Shown: positions 36,454 through 51,400 of the stretch, in pieces
Layout: each line of letters starts with the position of its first letter
Position numbering within the stretch: the first letter of the stretch is position 1
From: Atrichornis clamosus
Taxonomy: Eukaryota > Chordata > Aves > Passeriformes > Menuridae
Length of the DNA: 64,000 bases
Assembly (NCBI GenBank): GCA_013400975.1
Contig: WBMZ01005423.1
Location: 1-64,000 of the forward strand
Reading direction: 5' to 3'
Position numbers and translations under genes: made by a program
The notes under the pieces: model-generated
Told to the model about the DNA's origin: nothing
Seen by the model: only the letters and a program-made list of their open reading frames with translations
The model's database searches: none

Positions 36454-39400
36454 GTAAGTCTGCTAGTCTTTGTTTAAATGTTCATTGAACAGTTCTTCAT
36501 GTTTGGATGGTTGTGTGTTAGGAAATAGTCCTCTCCAAAACTCATTTTTTCATTTGCATTCAGTTAGGTGCAGAATGACATCCATAAAAACTTTCGGGCT
36601 GTGAGGTATCTTCTCTGTAGTCCAAACTGAGGAACTAAAAATAAAGTTGAAAGGAGCTAACTGAGTTTTAAGTCAGGTTAAATTTGTGTCTATGTTCGGT
36701 ATTGAACTTGAAAGTAGAAATGTCAAAGGAAGATACTCAGCATCTTTGTCTTTGCTAGTTTCAGTGTGTGGGGTTAGTATCCATCAGGACAGGTCTGTAA
36801 GTTTCCGAGGAGAATTTTACTTTGCAAAAATTTTTACAGTCTCATCAATTTTTTGCTTTAAAACAGGGTAAATACCTTTGTTTTAGGTATATTTCCCAAC
36901 AGCTCCCCACTAAGGATTGTTGAATACTTTCCACTTTGTTTCAATTTTGTTGGTTTTCTTTTGAATCCTTCATCTTCATTCTTGTTTTTAGCAGCAGCAC
37001 CTAGAAAAATGAGTGATGCCTTTGTAGGTCTGTTCCCTGGACTCCATGGTGAGGCAGCCCAGTTCCTGTGGGCTGGAATTCACAGTAGTTCACACTATAT
37101 TTTCTTCTGTCATCCCCCTCCTTGTGTCCTGCTGTTGGAGCAATGAACTGGCCTACAAAGCCAGAAGCTATGGGGGGCATTTGGAAATTCCCTGGGGATC
37201 CAAGCTATGGAAGGGCTGGCTTGTCTTGAATGATGAAGCAGGACCTTGTGGGAAGTGAACAGACCTGTGAGTCTTAAAGACTTGATTTAGAAAAAGCCAG
37301 AGAACTGGAAAGATGCTTCAGTGTTAGACTTTTGGGTGGAAGCTTTTGTATAGCCCCTTTCATAAAAGGGCCATAAATGACTCCTAGGAAGGCTCGTAGG
37401 ATCATCAAGGTGACTCGAGCACAAACGTGAAGTGTCTCTACTGGTGAATTTTGTCTGGAGATGTTTGTTCCAGGCAGATGGGTCCCAGTATCGTTGTGTT
37501 CAGAGACATGGGCTCTTGTCTTCAGCTGGTGTCAGTGGAAATTTAAGTCTCTCTACTTTGAGACACTGTGTTGATTTCTGTAATCACTGAGGAGTCTGGC
37601 TTGGCACGAAACAGCTGCATTATCAGGTAGTGAGTACCCACTTACAGAGAAGTGAAATGTTTTACATCGTCTCTGGAGCAGTTTATTTAAACCAGGAATA
37701 ACTCCCTTTTAGTGTTTTTTCCCGAAAAGGTTCCCTCTTTATGGAGAAGGAGAAAAAACATTTGACAGGTTATAATGGGAGATAAGGAGAAATAAGGATC
37801 TAATGAAGCCTACTCTGATAGTTTAGGATACCCATTGGCTCTGATTGCAGTAGAAGTGCTGTGATTCCACAGGAGGCTTCTGTTGGCCTGCAGGGGCCAT
37901 TGAGAGAGAAAAGAGATTTTGTGCTACCTGTTTTTCGGTGATGCTACCTCAGGGCTCTGCTTTGATGGTTCAAACATGACAGCAAATCTGTTAGTCTGAT
38001 TTGGTTTTTTATACCTCTTGCTATGGGCTGGAGAAGATGCAGCAGATGTGAGAACCATGAAAGTTTTTCTGCTGGTGGGGAGGCCACTTCCAGGCTGTGA
38101 TGGAGGAGGAATGGAGGAGGTGGGAAATGAGGAGAGGGGTCTCAGCATCCCTGTGTTTCCAGTGCTCTGCAGCTGAGATGTTGGGAAACACCCAGGGCAA
38201 CAGTAGATCTTACGTGATCTCTGAGCTTGATTGTTCATCCTCATGCTGAAAAGTGTCTTCCTTGAGCAAGTGTGGAGGGTTTGTGTGTCCAGGAGCTGCT
38301 GGTCTGTTCAGCTAAAGTGTTACTGAGAACTTCTTGGGGAGGTACATGACTATAATGACTCAAGCATGTGTCTGCAGCTCTGTTTTGTAAAGGACAAATG
38401 CACTGGAAACTTGGTGATTCATTAGATAATGGCTATTTCCAGAACCGGCTCCCAGGATTGTTGGAGCCGAACACTGACGTCCAAATGTGTTTTTTTCTTC
38501 CTTGAGATTTTGCCGAAGGATTTGTACAGAAGGATTTGTGTTGTGGTATGGGAGGAAAAGATAAAGGGTGAAAATGAGGGGAATGAAACTAGCCCTTACG
38601 AAATACCTCCCAGCTTATTCTCGTGAGGTGAAATAAGAGAAACGAGCACTTGAGAAGTGAGGGACATCTGTTCGGAGAGGAGGGAAGGAAACCCTGCAGC
38701 ATCCAGAAGGTTCGATGTGTCTCAGCTGAGTGCAGAGGGCAGTGGTTGCTCTTGCACAAGGATGTGTTTGAGTGCAGGGAGAGAGCCCAGCCTGGAGGAC
38801 AGAGGCACTCTGGCTCTTGACTTTTGGCTATAGCTGGATGGCTTCTGCACTAAAAGTTTAATTTTGGAGATGCTTGAGAGCATCCGTCTTCCTTTCCTGT
38901 TCCTTTGTACCGCAAGTGTGACACAGTCTGGGCTCACAACATCACCTGATCAGCACAGTGACTGTCACCAGGCAGCACTGCTGCATCACAGGGACAGACA
39001 TTCCCTCTTGCTGCTTCCTTTCCAGCAGCTTCACACTTAGAAACAGCAGTCACAGATGAGCCCAAGGGAGCAGTGCATCATTGTTTTCCATGAGGCTGTG
39101 CCCCAGGAGCCACTTCTGACTCAAACTTCTGTCTGTCTTCCATCCTCTCCAGAATTTCAGTATCCAGACTGTTGCATTTATGTCCCTTGATTCCCTGTTC
39201 TGCTTTCCTAAGAAGCAAAACTCTCCAGAAAATGACTGCTTCATCAGTTCTGTCACTCAAATAAGAAGGGAAATATTTTTTTTTAATTCTTTTCCACTCA
39301 GCTGTTTTCTTCCTCTTTCCTCCTGCTTGTTGCTGCTGACACAAGCATATTTCCTTATAAAAAGGGGAAGGTCTTACTGGAAAGCTGCCTAAAACTTATG

Positions 39401-42400
39401 AAGTGTCCCAGTAGGGTAGGGGGGATTCCACAATGACTGTCTTGTCTAAGGGGTCTGCAAGTAATTAAACATGCCAACAGGGAGGAATGGCAGCCATTCA
39501 CTTCTCCCACTCTCCATCTCCATCTAGAAATGGAGCCTTTCTGATGAAGGAAAGAGAAGGAAAGTAGAATAATGTATGAATAATTGTGTCTTCCTTCACC
39601 ACCATGGCAGAGAACACATTTAATGGCCCAACAGTGTCTGATGCCTGAAAGTACAGATGAAGTAGAAAGTTGGAGAATTTTAATTTAGTGTTTTGTGCTC
39701 TACTGTTTATGTGGCCTTTTTTATACAGATAGGTTGGCTCAGACACCTGATAAAGGTTTGTGGCATAATTCTAACTCACAGGAAGGCGTCCACACCTGTG
39801 TTTCTTCATCAGGCACTTCTCATTCCTCTTTCTGAGGCATTGTCTCAGGGAAGGCTAAAGCTGGCATTTGATGAGACTAGAAAGACAGGATCTGTACTGT
39901 TCTGTGAGATCTGTGTGCCTGGCTCCAATTGGCTCCTTTTAAAAGCCCATCTTTAATCTGGAGTCCTAATTTCTACTTCAACCAGCTGGCTGGATGGACT
40001 TCTTCTCTACCCTATCAATGGCACTGCTGATCCTTACAGGCAGAGTACTGCAGAGGTAGCACCTCATTTATTCATCCATATTGTTTGTCTTCTCTGTTTT
40101 GCTCCATGAAAAATGAGAACTCTCTTCTGACTGCTCTATGTGCCAGTGGGATGGGAGCACAAAGAACAGCAAAGCTGAACTCTGTTCTGCTGGATAACAT
40201 TAGTAAAGCTGGTGCTCACAGGACATGGAGAGGTGCATTTGGTGGCTCTCAGATTGGTTTTGAGCTGTTTATAATGCAAAGGAGTCCTTGATATAACATT
40301 TTCCTTGGAGATTCTGCTACCAGGGGAACTGGAGATTGCTGTACAGTAGGAAAACCTCAGAAGAACAACTAGAAGTTAATATCCATGGGATGGGCAGCCA
40401 CAGACACAGAAATAATTTCCTTCATTGGGCAGCATTCTTGCATGGATGGCTGCAGAAGGTGGATCCATAAACATGAGGAAAAGCTCAACAATTCCCATCA
40501 GAGGGAATGAGTCAGGAAACATTCTGGGAACATGTCCCTGAGGACTTGAGTCTTGAGGGTTATCTCTCAGGACGTTTTCCTGACAGGGTCTGCTGGCTAT
40601 CATCTGGGAGGGCCTTCCTGAGCTCTTGATAACTGATGGGAAGCCATGGGCTTCCTCCCTTGCCTTGAGGTAAATGTATGTATTTGGTCTTAAGTTCAGA
40701 GGAAGCAAAGCTGAGATTGCTGATGGGAATCCAAAACAAGGAGTTCTGGGGACAGGAGGGCTGCTGCATTAACAGCATTGTTCAGGATCGGCTTAAAAAT
40801 TCCAGATCAAGGCCTCCTCCCAAAATTTGATCTAATGTTTTTATTTTTAGAAAATACAGTGCCTGTAGAGGCACAGTTGAGATGAGCTCTGTGGGTTTTC
40901 TTCAGTCAATGACCTTTTGGGGCATACACAGATCATGCCTCCCAGCTTTTCTCTGTCATCATCAGTGGCAAATACTGTCTTTTTAAAAATTACCAATGAG
41001 ATTTCCATGCAGCTGCTTGTTTCCGGAAATTTAGAAATTTGAGGAAACACTTTTGGAGTAAAATCACAAGTTTTAATGACAGGTTGGCATATGATGATGA
41101 TCCTTCACTCTGAGGCTGTACTTTGTCATCTGCTCTGTCTGTGTTTCATTTGGAGAAACAAAGTTGTACAGGGGTGCAGAAGAGCCCTGTGAGGAAAACC
41201 AAACCCCTAAAGTTATTCTGGTTAACTGGAAGGACTGGAGCTGATTTTGCCACCAGCTATGTGAGAAATCCAAGTCTCCTACCTGATCTTCATGCCAGTG
41301 TTTATGGAAACAAAGCACCAAGGGGTCAAAGCATCAAGGTGTTCAGAGAGGTGCAAAATACCTTTCCTTTTAATGCAACCCTGAGCACCTTCTCAAAGAC
41401 AATTGCCATGAAAAAAATTGGTGTGAGCAGCTCCTGGCTCTGGGAAATAGACTGAACTGACACATTCAGTTCTGCAGCAATGAAACCACCAGTGAATTGG
41501 ATCATATCAGTGGCACGGAACAGAGAAATGCTGTGTTGCCTTTTAATCCAGTGTCTTCTGGCAAGGGTTATTAATTTAAGGCTTGTCCTCACATACCACT
41601 ACCACATGTTTGTAAAAGACCAGCTGAAATTAGAAGTGCACAGTTGTGATTATTTTAGAATTTTTGCTGCAGGGCATAGGGGAAAGATAAGATAGCTGTG
41701 ATCTGCCCTGTTGCTTCTAGCTGAGATCCAAGTGGATCCAGGCATGCAGCAGCATGGTGGGATGGTTTAGCCCATGGGAGTGTGTAGTACCCCCCAGCAG
41801 CTGCACTGGCCACTGCCCTCGCCAGTGATATCTAAAGAATGGTGCAACTTGATAAAGATGTTACAAGTTGGCAAGATAAGTGCCTAGGATAACAATTTAA
41901 CTTTGGGCTTATTTCCATTCTGTTTTTTCTTTTAAAGTTAAAATCCATGCGATGCAATGTCAGGACGATGTTTACCTTGAATACAGCGTGTACAGCTTGT
42001 GCTGCAGTGCCCAGAATGCTGTGTCCAAGAGGCTGGTTAAAGACCACCCAAGGATTAGGGGTGAGGGACTGCAGGTAAGGCTTATTTCCTAACTGTGTTA
42101 TGCTTTTGGTGCAGCCGTGCTATGCAAGGCTTATGCCCTGCTCGTGTGTGTCTTCAGGAGAACACACACGTGGTTTTGAGCTCTGAAGGTCCAAGGAGTT
42201 TTGTTTTCAGATGCAGAAAAATGGGTTTATGGCCCCTATTATTGTTGCTTTTGTCTCCTTGCAATCCTACAGACATTTTGCTGGACAGGTTCTATATGCA
42301 CAGAACAAATTAAGTGACAATTACCTCTAACTTGCCCTAAACAACCTGAGTTTGCTAATCCTGCTCTAGCAACTTAACAGAGGTCTGTCTAGCACAGAAA

Positions 42401-45400
42401 CCTGCTTCAGACCCAGAATTCCTTAGTGGCTTATTAGGAAAATAATATGATGATACTTCTCCTTGTATATCCTCCCAGCTTCCAGCAATAATCCTCTGAA
42501 CTTTTTACCTTCCTAGTTAACTTTATTACAATTGCTTGTTCATGTGTTCCTTGCTCTTACTCTGTTGAGCTTGGCTGGTAGGAAAAGGATGAAGGAAAAC
42601 TGAATTTACTGTGAGGGTTTTGAAAAATGAAACACTATAGATTATTGTTTGTGTATCTATTCAGTAGTGAATGTTAACTGTTAATATAAAGCTCCATTGT
42701 CTGCTCTTTCTGTGATTCTCTCAAAATACTTTAAAAATAGTGGTGACGGTTTTGCAGTTTATAGCAGTTTTTGCACAAACACAGGAGTCAGGTTGAAGCC
42801 AAAGCAGCAATGCTATTGAGACAATTTCCAAGTTCCTTTTGGGAAGGATGTGATGCCAAAAATAAAATGAAGTGTAAGAATAATGTGAGTGTATGCAGCT
42901 TTTTCTGAGTGTTATCTGCTCTCGTGGTGCTTGTTGGACAGACCCAGGAATAGTTTTGTACTGCGTACGTGCAGAACAAGAGGCACTGCCACCAAGGACT
43001 CACCCTGTGTGCAGAGGAGAGGGATGATGGTTTGAAAAAGAGATGCTTCATTGAGGGATTTAAGGCATTTGCCCAAGATTTAGTAGAGAATCTGCAAATA
43101 ACATAGCTTTTTAATCCAAATTGCAGCATCTCGATCTGGAATCTTTAGTAAAAGATAGAAAGGGACAAGTCCTGCAAGGAGATTTTGTTCTTTCAAGCTT
43201 ATTTTAGATGTGAAGTCAAATGTTGAGTCACCCTGGAAATCCAAGCTTTGTTTCTATGCTGTTTAACCCTCCAGCCTATCCTTATGCAAGATCCTGTCTC
43301 GTGCCCAGTCCCTGACAGATTTCTTGTAACCAATTTTTGAGGCTCAAATCAAAGGGCCTCGTTAGAGAAGACATAACTGGGGTGCAAACTCCTGTGTGTG
43401 TGCATGACACAGGGCATGAGGGCCCTTCCTCCCCTTCAGAGCTCAGGGCACTGCAGTGTGATTGCCTAGAAACCCTCCAGCAGGCCTGGGCTAGGTTTGT
43501 GCTATAATCATGAATCTTGAATTGTTCTTTTTAAGATACTCTGTCAAGTTAGGAGAAAATACCCTTTCCCTGCCAGGGTGCCATCACATATGTAAGAAGG
43601 AAATTGAGGAGAGAAAGTGCTGTCCAGGATTCTGGGGTACAGAGTGCTATGGTAAGTTTGGGGGTTTTTACAACAATCTCTAGCTGTTGAACAAGTCAAA
43701 CCAGTTTTAATAGGAGGCATTAAGTATGCATTGAGGTGATTCATTTTCATTGTTCCTTGAACACTCAAAAGGTCTCCATTATCTGTCTGGGAGGTTCAGC
43801 ATATAATCTCTTTGCTCCAGATGAGCTGAATCCCCTCGCATTTAACACCTAACATAACCTCCTGTGGTGGAACTTCCTTTTGTCTCTTCTTTAAAAATAA
43901 ACTTTTGGAAAGGGATGTTTTTGTTCCTCTTTACAAAAGTTTCCAAAGGAAGAGGAAGATCTTTCTGATGTCCCTCTAGTCTGCAGCGCGTGTGCCACAT
44001 GTGCTGCTCTGTAGTCTGGATTTAGTCAGCCATTCAGCCACAGAAAATAGTTAGCAATTCCAATCCAAGGTGAAAATAACTATCCCAAAGCTCTCACTCA
44101 GATTTATGCCAAGTAACGAGAATTTGTTCTGTCTTGTCTCAAAAATCCAAAAGCAAGACCTACTAAGCTGAACATTTCTCACATGATTGGCTGGTGGAAT
44201 ACGAAAACACACCCTCCAGTTCTGCAGAAAATGGGAGACTGTTTGAGAGCTTGAGCCTGTTCTCACACACAGTGCTTTGAACAAGCAACTGGTTTCATCA
44301 GAGGAATCACGTGCCAGAAATAGTCCCCAGAATTTGGAGGTACCCCGCTCTAAAGATGTGTGGACCATGCTTCTCTGGGAACACTTCCAGCTCTTCATGA
44401 AGTCAATCTTTCCAAAGCAGGCTCCTGTCTGTCCTGAGTTCCAGAACTGCCCTCACCTCTCAATGCTGCTGGCAGCAGTGGCCCAACCTCAAAAAACATT
44501 TCAGTGCCTTTGTTGAAATGTAGTTAGTTATGGCTTGTTGGGAGTTTTCCCAAAAAGGCTTTTTTTAGCAGCCCAACTGCTCCTTGGTGCCACTCCTGGC
44601 CATATTCACCAGCTCTGGGCCAGTGTTAGGTGTGCTGGATTATTTGCTGGTGAAGAGGCCTTTGTTCAACTGGAATACCTGGGGGATGAGGAGGTGGAAA
44701 GGTTGTTCAATCTAATTTCATCCGGCCTGTCTCTTACCTGCTAGAGTGTCCAGGTGGCTCTGAAAATCCCTGCAGTGGCCATGGGACATGCTTGGATGGT
44801 ATACAGCAAAATGGGACCTGCATCTGCAAGGTCAGTGCATGATTTATTCTGAGGGTGGTGTGCTTTGTCAGAGGGAGTTGTTTGCATGGTGTCTGTGCAG
44901 ATGTTCTGAATGAAGGCTGCCCTTCTGCATGGAAGGTCATTTGCTTCTTTCATTCCAGCATCAGTGTCTGTGGGTTTCCTGCAGGGTTGGTGTGGTCTGC
45001 AATAGCACTCAGACACTGTTGGTGATGGTACGGAGTTGGGAAAAAATCCCACTGGCATTAGTGACTTTTCAGAGAGATAGCAAGAGCCAGCTGGTACATT
45101 CCTGTCTGTCTCTAATTAGGACATTGTTTCCTCAGTGCCCAACAGAATTTTCTGGCATTTTGCATGCCCTCTGTGTATCAGCTTACACTGGGATCCCCTT
45201 TGCCATGGGGGCTGCTTACTACTACTGGAGCACTGAACAGATCTGTTTTCTTCACTGTGTTGCTCCAGCTGTCACAGAAAATAAAAAATGGGGAGAGACT
45301 TTGAACCATAACAATGTATAAAACGATAGAGTGATACAGAAAAATAATATCTGGCACACTTTGGGGCCCTTCTAGGAGCAATACAGTGGGTTTGCCTGCC

Positions 45401-48400
45401 AGAATTGTCAAGATGAAAATCGTTTTGGCCCAGACTGTCAGTCAGGTAAGAACAAGAAATTCAAGCGAAACCTCACAAAAATAACTGAAAGCAAGGAAGG
45501 AGGAGGGGGAGATTGAGTGAGAAAGGTGTTGGAGAGAAGGAGAGTGGTAGAGAGCTGGCAATATTCAATAACAGGTGTCTGGGCATTTTATCTTTGTGCC
45601 CTGCTCCACTGTCCCATTAGACAAATGATTCTCAGCCTTTCACTCAAACAGTCCATATTTCCTATTGTAAGTTTCTCCCTTTACCAGGGCTATCCCAGTT
45701 TCTTCTCTCTTTTTAGCCAGGCTGTTACCTACATTCCTGAAGTGACCCACACTCACTGCCCAACTGTTTTCCAGACTTTTGTAACTGCTCCACTTGTCTC
45801 CTAGCTTCTTCCTTTTTGTCCTCCATAAAAAATTATTACACACAGTGCAGCCTCTCATGTATGGTATTTTGGGAAGTGAATTATGACCAGTGCAGCCTGT
45901 CTGTTCAAGGAGCCCTTTTTGTCAAGCTGCTGGTTTCTTACGTCCATACAAGTGATATGGGTGTGATCTTGGTAGCTGTGCTCATGTGTTACAACACACG
46001 CCTGAGAAGCTGATCTAGACCTGGCATTCAGGGCTGCTCCTACAGGGCAGTACCTTGTCTTCTGAGCCCAGGACATGCACTTCACCCCCTCACAGCTCTA
46101 ACTGGCATGGCCAACTTTTCAAAGGAGACACATTTGCTGTGCATTACTGCTGGGACATCAGGGTGCCAGGTCCCAGGGCAGCTGGCCAGTGCATTGCTGG
46201 AGCCCTGTGCATTGCCTGGCAGCTGAAGGGCAGGGCTGTCTGGACTTCCCTTGCAGTGTGTGACTGTGTGCACGGGGAGTGCAACGGCGGCGGCGCTGGG
46301 AACGGAAGCTGCACGTGCTACGGAGGCTACACGGGCCCCAGGTGTGACCAAGGTAAACACACTGGTAGCTGCAGAGGGGCTGTCAGAGCTGACCTATGAT
46401 ATGGGCTTGCATGCATGTGTCCTTAGAGGAGCAGGGGCCCATGAATAGGTTGGGAATGTAGCCAAAAGATTATTCGAGCAATGGAGATCTAGGTAGAGGG
46501 AAGAGTTGGGGTCTGCTCCTCACCTTGTGACAGGGGTCAAGATGTGCCATCTCTTTTTGCCTCTCTTCTTCCTCTAGAAACCAGCTAGATCCTTTCTCTC
46601 AGCTTTGGGGGACCTGACTACCTAGGCTGCCAGGGATTTAGAGCTGCCTGCACTGTTCATATCCTCTGGCTTTTGTGCCAGCTTGGAGTCCTCTGGAAAC
46701 CACATTTGCCTTTATTTCTGATATTCTGTAAGGTGAATTATATCTTCTACCAGTGCCCTACATGCTCAAAGGGAAACTCTTTGCTGTGTGCTTGCAGAGC
46801 TCCCCCTTTGCAGAGGTGTGACGTGCGAGGCCAACAGCCAGTGTGTGGTGAGGGATGGGACAGCCGTGTGTGACTGCAAGCTGGGCTACAGGAAACAGGG
46901 GAGCACTTGCCTGGGTGAGAAACTTCTCTGTGACCTAAATGGCTCCCTGTTTGGAAAAAATCCTGTTGCACTGGTATCTGCAGAGGAGTTCCAGTACTGT
47001 GAATACAGTGCCTACTTCTCTGCAGAGGCTTAAGGACCTATTTTTCCAGAAATCTCTATAAGATTAAGGGCTAAGCTTTTGGCTGTTCTCTCACTTGGTC
47101 ATGAAGGCAAGAGGTGAATTAGAGTTGCAGATTCCATCCAGCACTCTCTTAAATAATAAGGTGTGGAATTAGAGGAGTTCTTCACTGATTTAAAATTTAA
47201 GTTTGTGAATTGGTTTTCTTAAAAACAAGTTGATAAGGTGCATGTGATCAGCTAGCTATGGATAGCTGTTTTCACTGGCTTTTTACAGGTTTTTCTGATC
47301 AAACTGCAGTTTCATATATCCTCAGATACGATGCAAATTCAGAATCAATCCAAGCATCCTCTGTCACTACTGAAGTAACATGGAAAATGTGTCACACAAA
47401 TTCCTCAGAATAAAAAACCCCAAATGTCTGCTGTCTGAAATGATTTCATTTTCCTGTGAAATTTTAGAAGTTTAATTCACACAAATTCCTTATGCTCCAT
47501 TCTTTCCATGCCTTTTGCAGTTTTGCTGTGCTGCAGTAAGTGCTGTTTTGAAAACAGAAATTTGGTTATGCTCACCTCTCATCTCTTTGATTGCAGCTCA
47601 GGATCCTTGTGCTCCTTCTCCATGTTCCCCCTTTGCTGTATGTAAAGTTCTTGGGTCACGAACATATCAATGTACCTGCAAAGATGGATTTCAAGGAGAT
47701 GGAAAGATTTGCCAGCCCATCAACCCTTGTGTTGACAACAACGGAGGCTGCCCAGAAAACTCTACAATTTGTGTTTACAGACGTCCAGGAGAGGTAAGGG
47801 CAATAAGAGCAAAGGCCTGGAAAATGGCCAGGTGAGAAGTTCTTCAAATGAACTGATGAATCTGCTGGTCAAATCTGCTCTTCTCACCTCAGATTTTGCA
47901 AAGGAAAACCAGACAGCTCTTTTGTAGGATAACTAACAGGGTAAAGGATGATGAATGCAGTTCTGTGATCACTTTGTTGCCTTCCCTTAGGCAACCTGTG
48001 TTTGCAAGCCTGGGATGAGTAGGAGAACTCCTTCATCCGAGTGTTCTGCATTTCCCAGCGATTGCCGGCAGTATCTTTGCGACGTGACTGCCACGTGTGA
48101 AATTAATTCTCAGGGAACTCCTAGGTAAGCCAGTTTGGAAATTGCAAATAAAGGAGCTTATTCTGCAGCTAGAAGGGAAACTGAGTTTGGATGAGCTGAA
48201 TTTTGAAGAAACTGAGGGTGATCTGAGGAGGATGGGCCAGAGTTGTCCTTTGAGAAGAACCTGTTTGTAATAAACCAGTTGAAAGTAGAGTTTTACGTCA
48301 GTCATTGTAAATTATGGCATGTGGGTCACAAGATGGTTTAAAACTGGGGTGGCAGAGTTTTCTGTGATGTGAACTGGAGATGTAGCTCCCCCAGCTAATG

Positions 48401-51400
48401 ATGGTAGTAGATTATTTTCAGTTAATAATCAGTCATTAACAGGGAGATGTGTGACTTGTTTGCTCACATTTGCACACATTTGCTTCTGAGGGATAAGTCT
48501 TCGTCTCTTCTCCAAGTCAGACCTGTAAGCAAGAAATTAATTAGAGCTGCAGATTGACAGGGAAAGGGAAAGTTGAGTGAAGAAACACCAGACCTTGCTT
48601 AGTGCTTTGAAGCAAAACACCTACAAGTTGGTACCCCTTAGATGGGAAACACGGCCAGATACAGGATCATTTTTGCATAATGGCCTCCCAAACATCAGAG
48701 AAAGCTTCACTGAGGATTTTGTGTGTTTTCAAGAAAAGCTAGAGCTTCTCTGAGAAACTGAAGAGGAAAAGAGCAATCCCATCTCCTTGATCCTTCCTTC
48801 TCCAGTGCTGCTAAAACTATTAGCATCCCTCTGCTCACTGTGTGCTCCAGGCCAGAACTGCAGTAGAGTGGCTTCCCTTTCTGAAGATCTGCTAGCACAG
48901 TGCAGGACACAGTGTTCAGCACAGTCCCTGCCTTATATATCTGTTCCCCAGCAGCTGGCACTGAGCCCTCCAAGGCTGGAGTGATGTCAAATTCCTCCCC
49001 TGTGTCACATCTTTGCATGGCTGAAACAGAGAGAGCAGAGCCAATACTTGGACAAAGCCCAAACGGGAAACGACGTCTTTGGTAGTCTCTGAGTAGTGAC
49101 TGCAAATCCGTGTGAATCAGGACGGAGATTTTCACATGTAGATAAGCTTTTCTGGAAAAGTCATTAGCCTGTCTGGGCCCCTCACTGAGTCCAAGATGAA
49201 GCGTAGCTCCCTGATGTGCTTGGACTGGCACTCTCAATGAAGCTGAGGGGTCACATAGGAGCTGTTTGATAGATTGTCACTTGGCCTGTGGGGTTTATGC
49301 ATTACTTCAGATTTTCAGATGCTGTAATGACTAGAACTGACTGAATATCTAGTTTGAAAGGTGTCAGGAAATACGCTGTGGCAATCTGTACGCTGAACTC
49401 TAGAGCAGACAATCCTTATGTAGTCTGTATCTGAGAAAGCATCTTCATTCTCTTTAGGTAGATCCAAACTTGCTTGCCCAGCAGAAATGTGTGTATTTTT
49501 CCTGTCACTCAGTTTAGGCAGAAGTTACTCAGCTCTTACCTGCATTACTGGGAGTGTTCAAGGCCAGATTGGATGGGGCTCTGAGCAACCTGCTCTAGTG
49601 GAAGGCACCCATGCCCATGGCAGGGGGAGTTTGAACTAAATTATCTTTAAGGTCCCTTCCAACCCAAACCATTCTATGATCTTAAAGGTGGGATTTGTCA
49701 TTCAAGTGTAGATAGTGACATGTTGTTCTACTCGCATTTGTTGAATGTGTTGCAAACTGGTTTATAATGGTTTGTTATGTTTCATTCTTGTCTCATAGCT
49801 GTGTGTGTAAAGAAGGGGAGATTGGAGATGGGAGAAGTTGCTATAAAGATCTCTTGGGTGAGATAAATCAGCATAATTTGCGAGGAAGGTTTACAAGGAA
49901 ATTAAACGTCGCCAGGAAAATGTTTGGTAAATGTCTTTTGATTTTATTTGGGATGGAGCAAACTGGGGACAGGGAAGCAGTACCAAATTCCTTCTGCTTC
50001 CTTGTAAACTAGTACTTGTTACTTGCATCAGGCCACTCATGTAGATTGAATTGTGCTGTTAACAAGAGGAATAATTATTGCTGTGGTTAAACCATATGCT
50101 GAGTAACTACTTCACATTGCCCCTCTCTTTACAGCTTCTGGTTGCTCAACATTGCTGACTAAATACGGGCCCTTCACAGTGTTTGTACCATCCCTTCTTC
50201 CCATTCATGATAGAATGGAATTTAATGTAAGTTTTCTTGGATTTAGCAAATTTTTGTCTTAAGGTTCTTTCCTGCCTCAGCTGTGCAGCCTGTAAAAACT
50301 GATTGACACAAGAGAGGAACTTTGGCAGGCACTATTCATAGAAACCATCTCCTGGGGAGACTTTTCGTTGTCAGGTTAAGTTGTAGTCTTATAGAGGATG
50401 TTACATCCCTCACATTATTTTTAAAAACTCTTTCTCTTTCTTCAATACTGACAGAGCTTGTTTTTAATGTCAAGAAATCTAAGACTTTCTGGGCATTCTT
50501 CACTTAAAGCTCAAACCTCATGTGTATGACTATTCTCAAAACTTTAGGTGGCTTTTTACTACCTGAGGCTGTGGTTTTCAACAGGGGCCTAGTATAACAT
50601 CAAAGTACTGGATTTGGGACCTATGGCCAAAAATAGTAACTTCTGGATCCATAGAAAATATGTCAGGAGAAGCCCCCAAGTTACCTAGTCTACCTGTTCC
50701 CACAAGGATCAGTTCCACCTAAATCAATATTGACAGAGGATTTTGTTTAAAAACACCAGTGATAGTAAGCCCAGAGAAGAAAGGAAGAAACGAAATATAA
50801 TTTCAGGAGAATAGACCACCTACATGGTGCAGCATAAGCAAAGATTCTGTTTGGGCAGCTTCAGCAAGTTTTATAATCTGGAGCATGCAATAGTTTTTAA
50901 ATTGTCCAAGTCCAATTGGTTTCTGTCCAGGGAATTTCTCTAAAATCACTTGCAGGTTAATCAGTTTCCCTGTATTTGAATGTGTACACAAACATAAGCA
51001 AGAATTTTGCCAGAGTGCTTCTCCAGTGAATCAAAATGAAAAGGAAATCTCAGTTTTATATGCCAAGAACTTCTCTGTGTGTGTTAGCTGGGGGAAAGGT
51101 AATGTTATGGTAAATGAAGTCTATGAAAGAACGTGTCATTTACCTTCTTTGTGTGCACTTTCCTCCCCAAAGGATACCACTGCTGAGCGCTTGTGCAGAA
51201 TGCACATTGTTCCTGGTCTGCATTTGATAGAAAACATGATAAAAGCCAAGACTATGTGGACCTTGTCAGGACACCAGATAACATTCACTAGCCAGGTAAA
51301 GGCTCTCTCGAAGACCTGGACTGCTGCTCTCATGTAGGACAGGCTGGAGCTTGGTTTCCTTGATGGGCTGTCTTCACCAGAAAACCTTTCACTGTGATCG

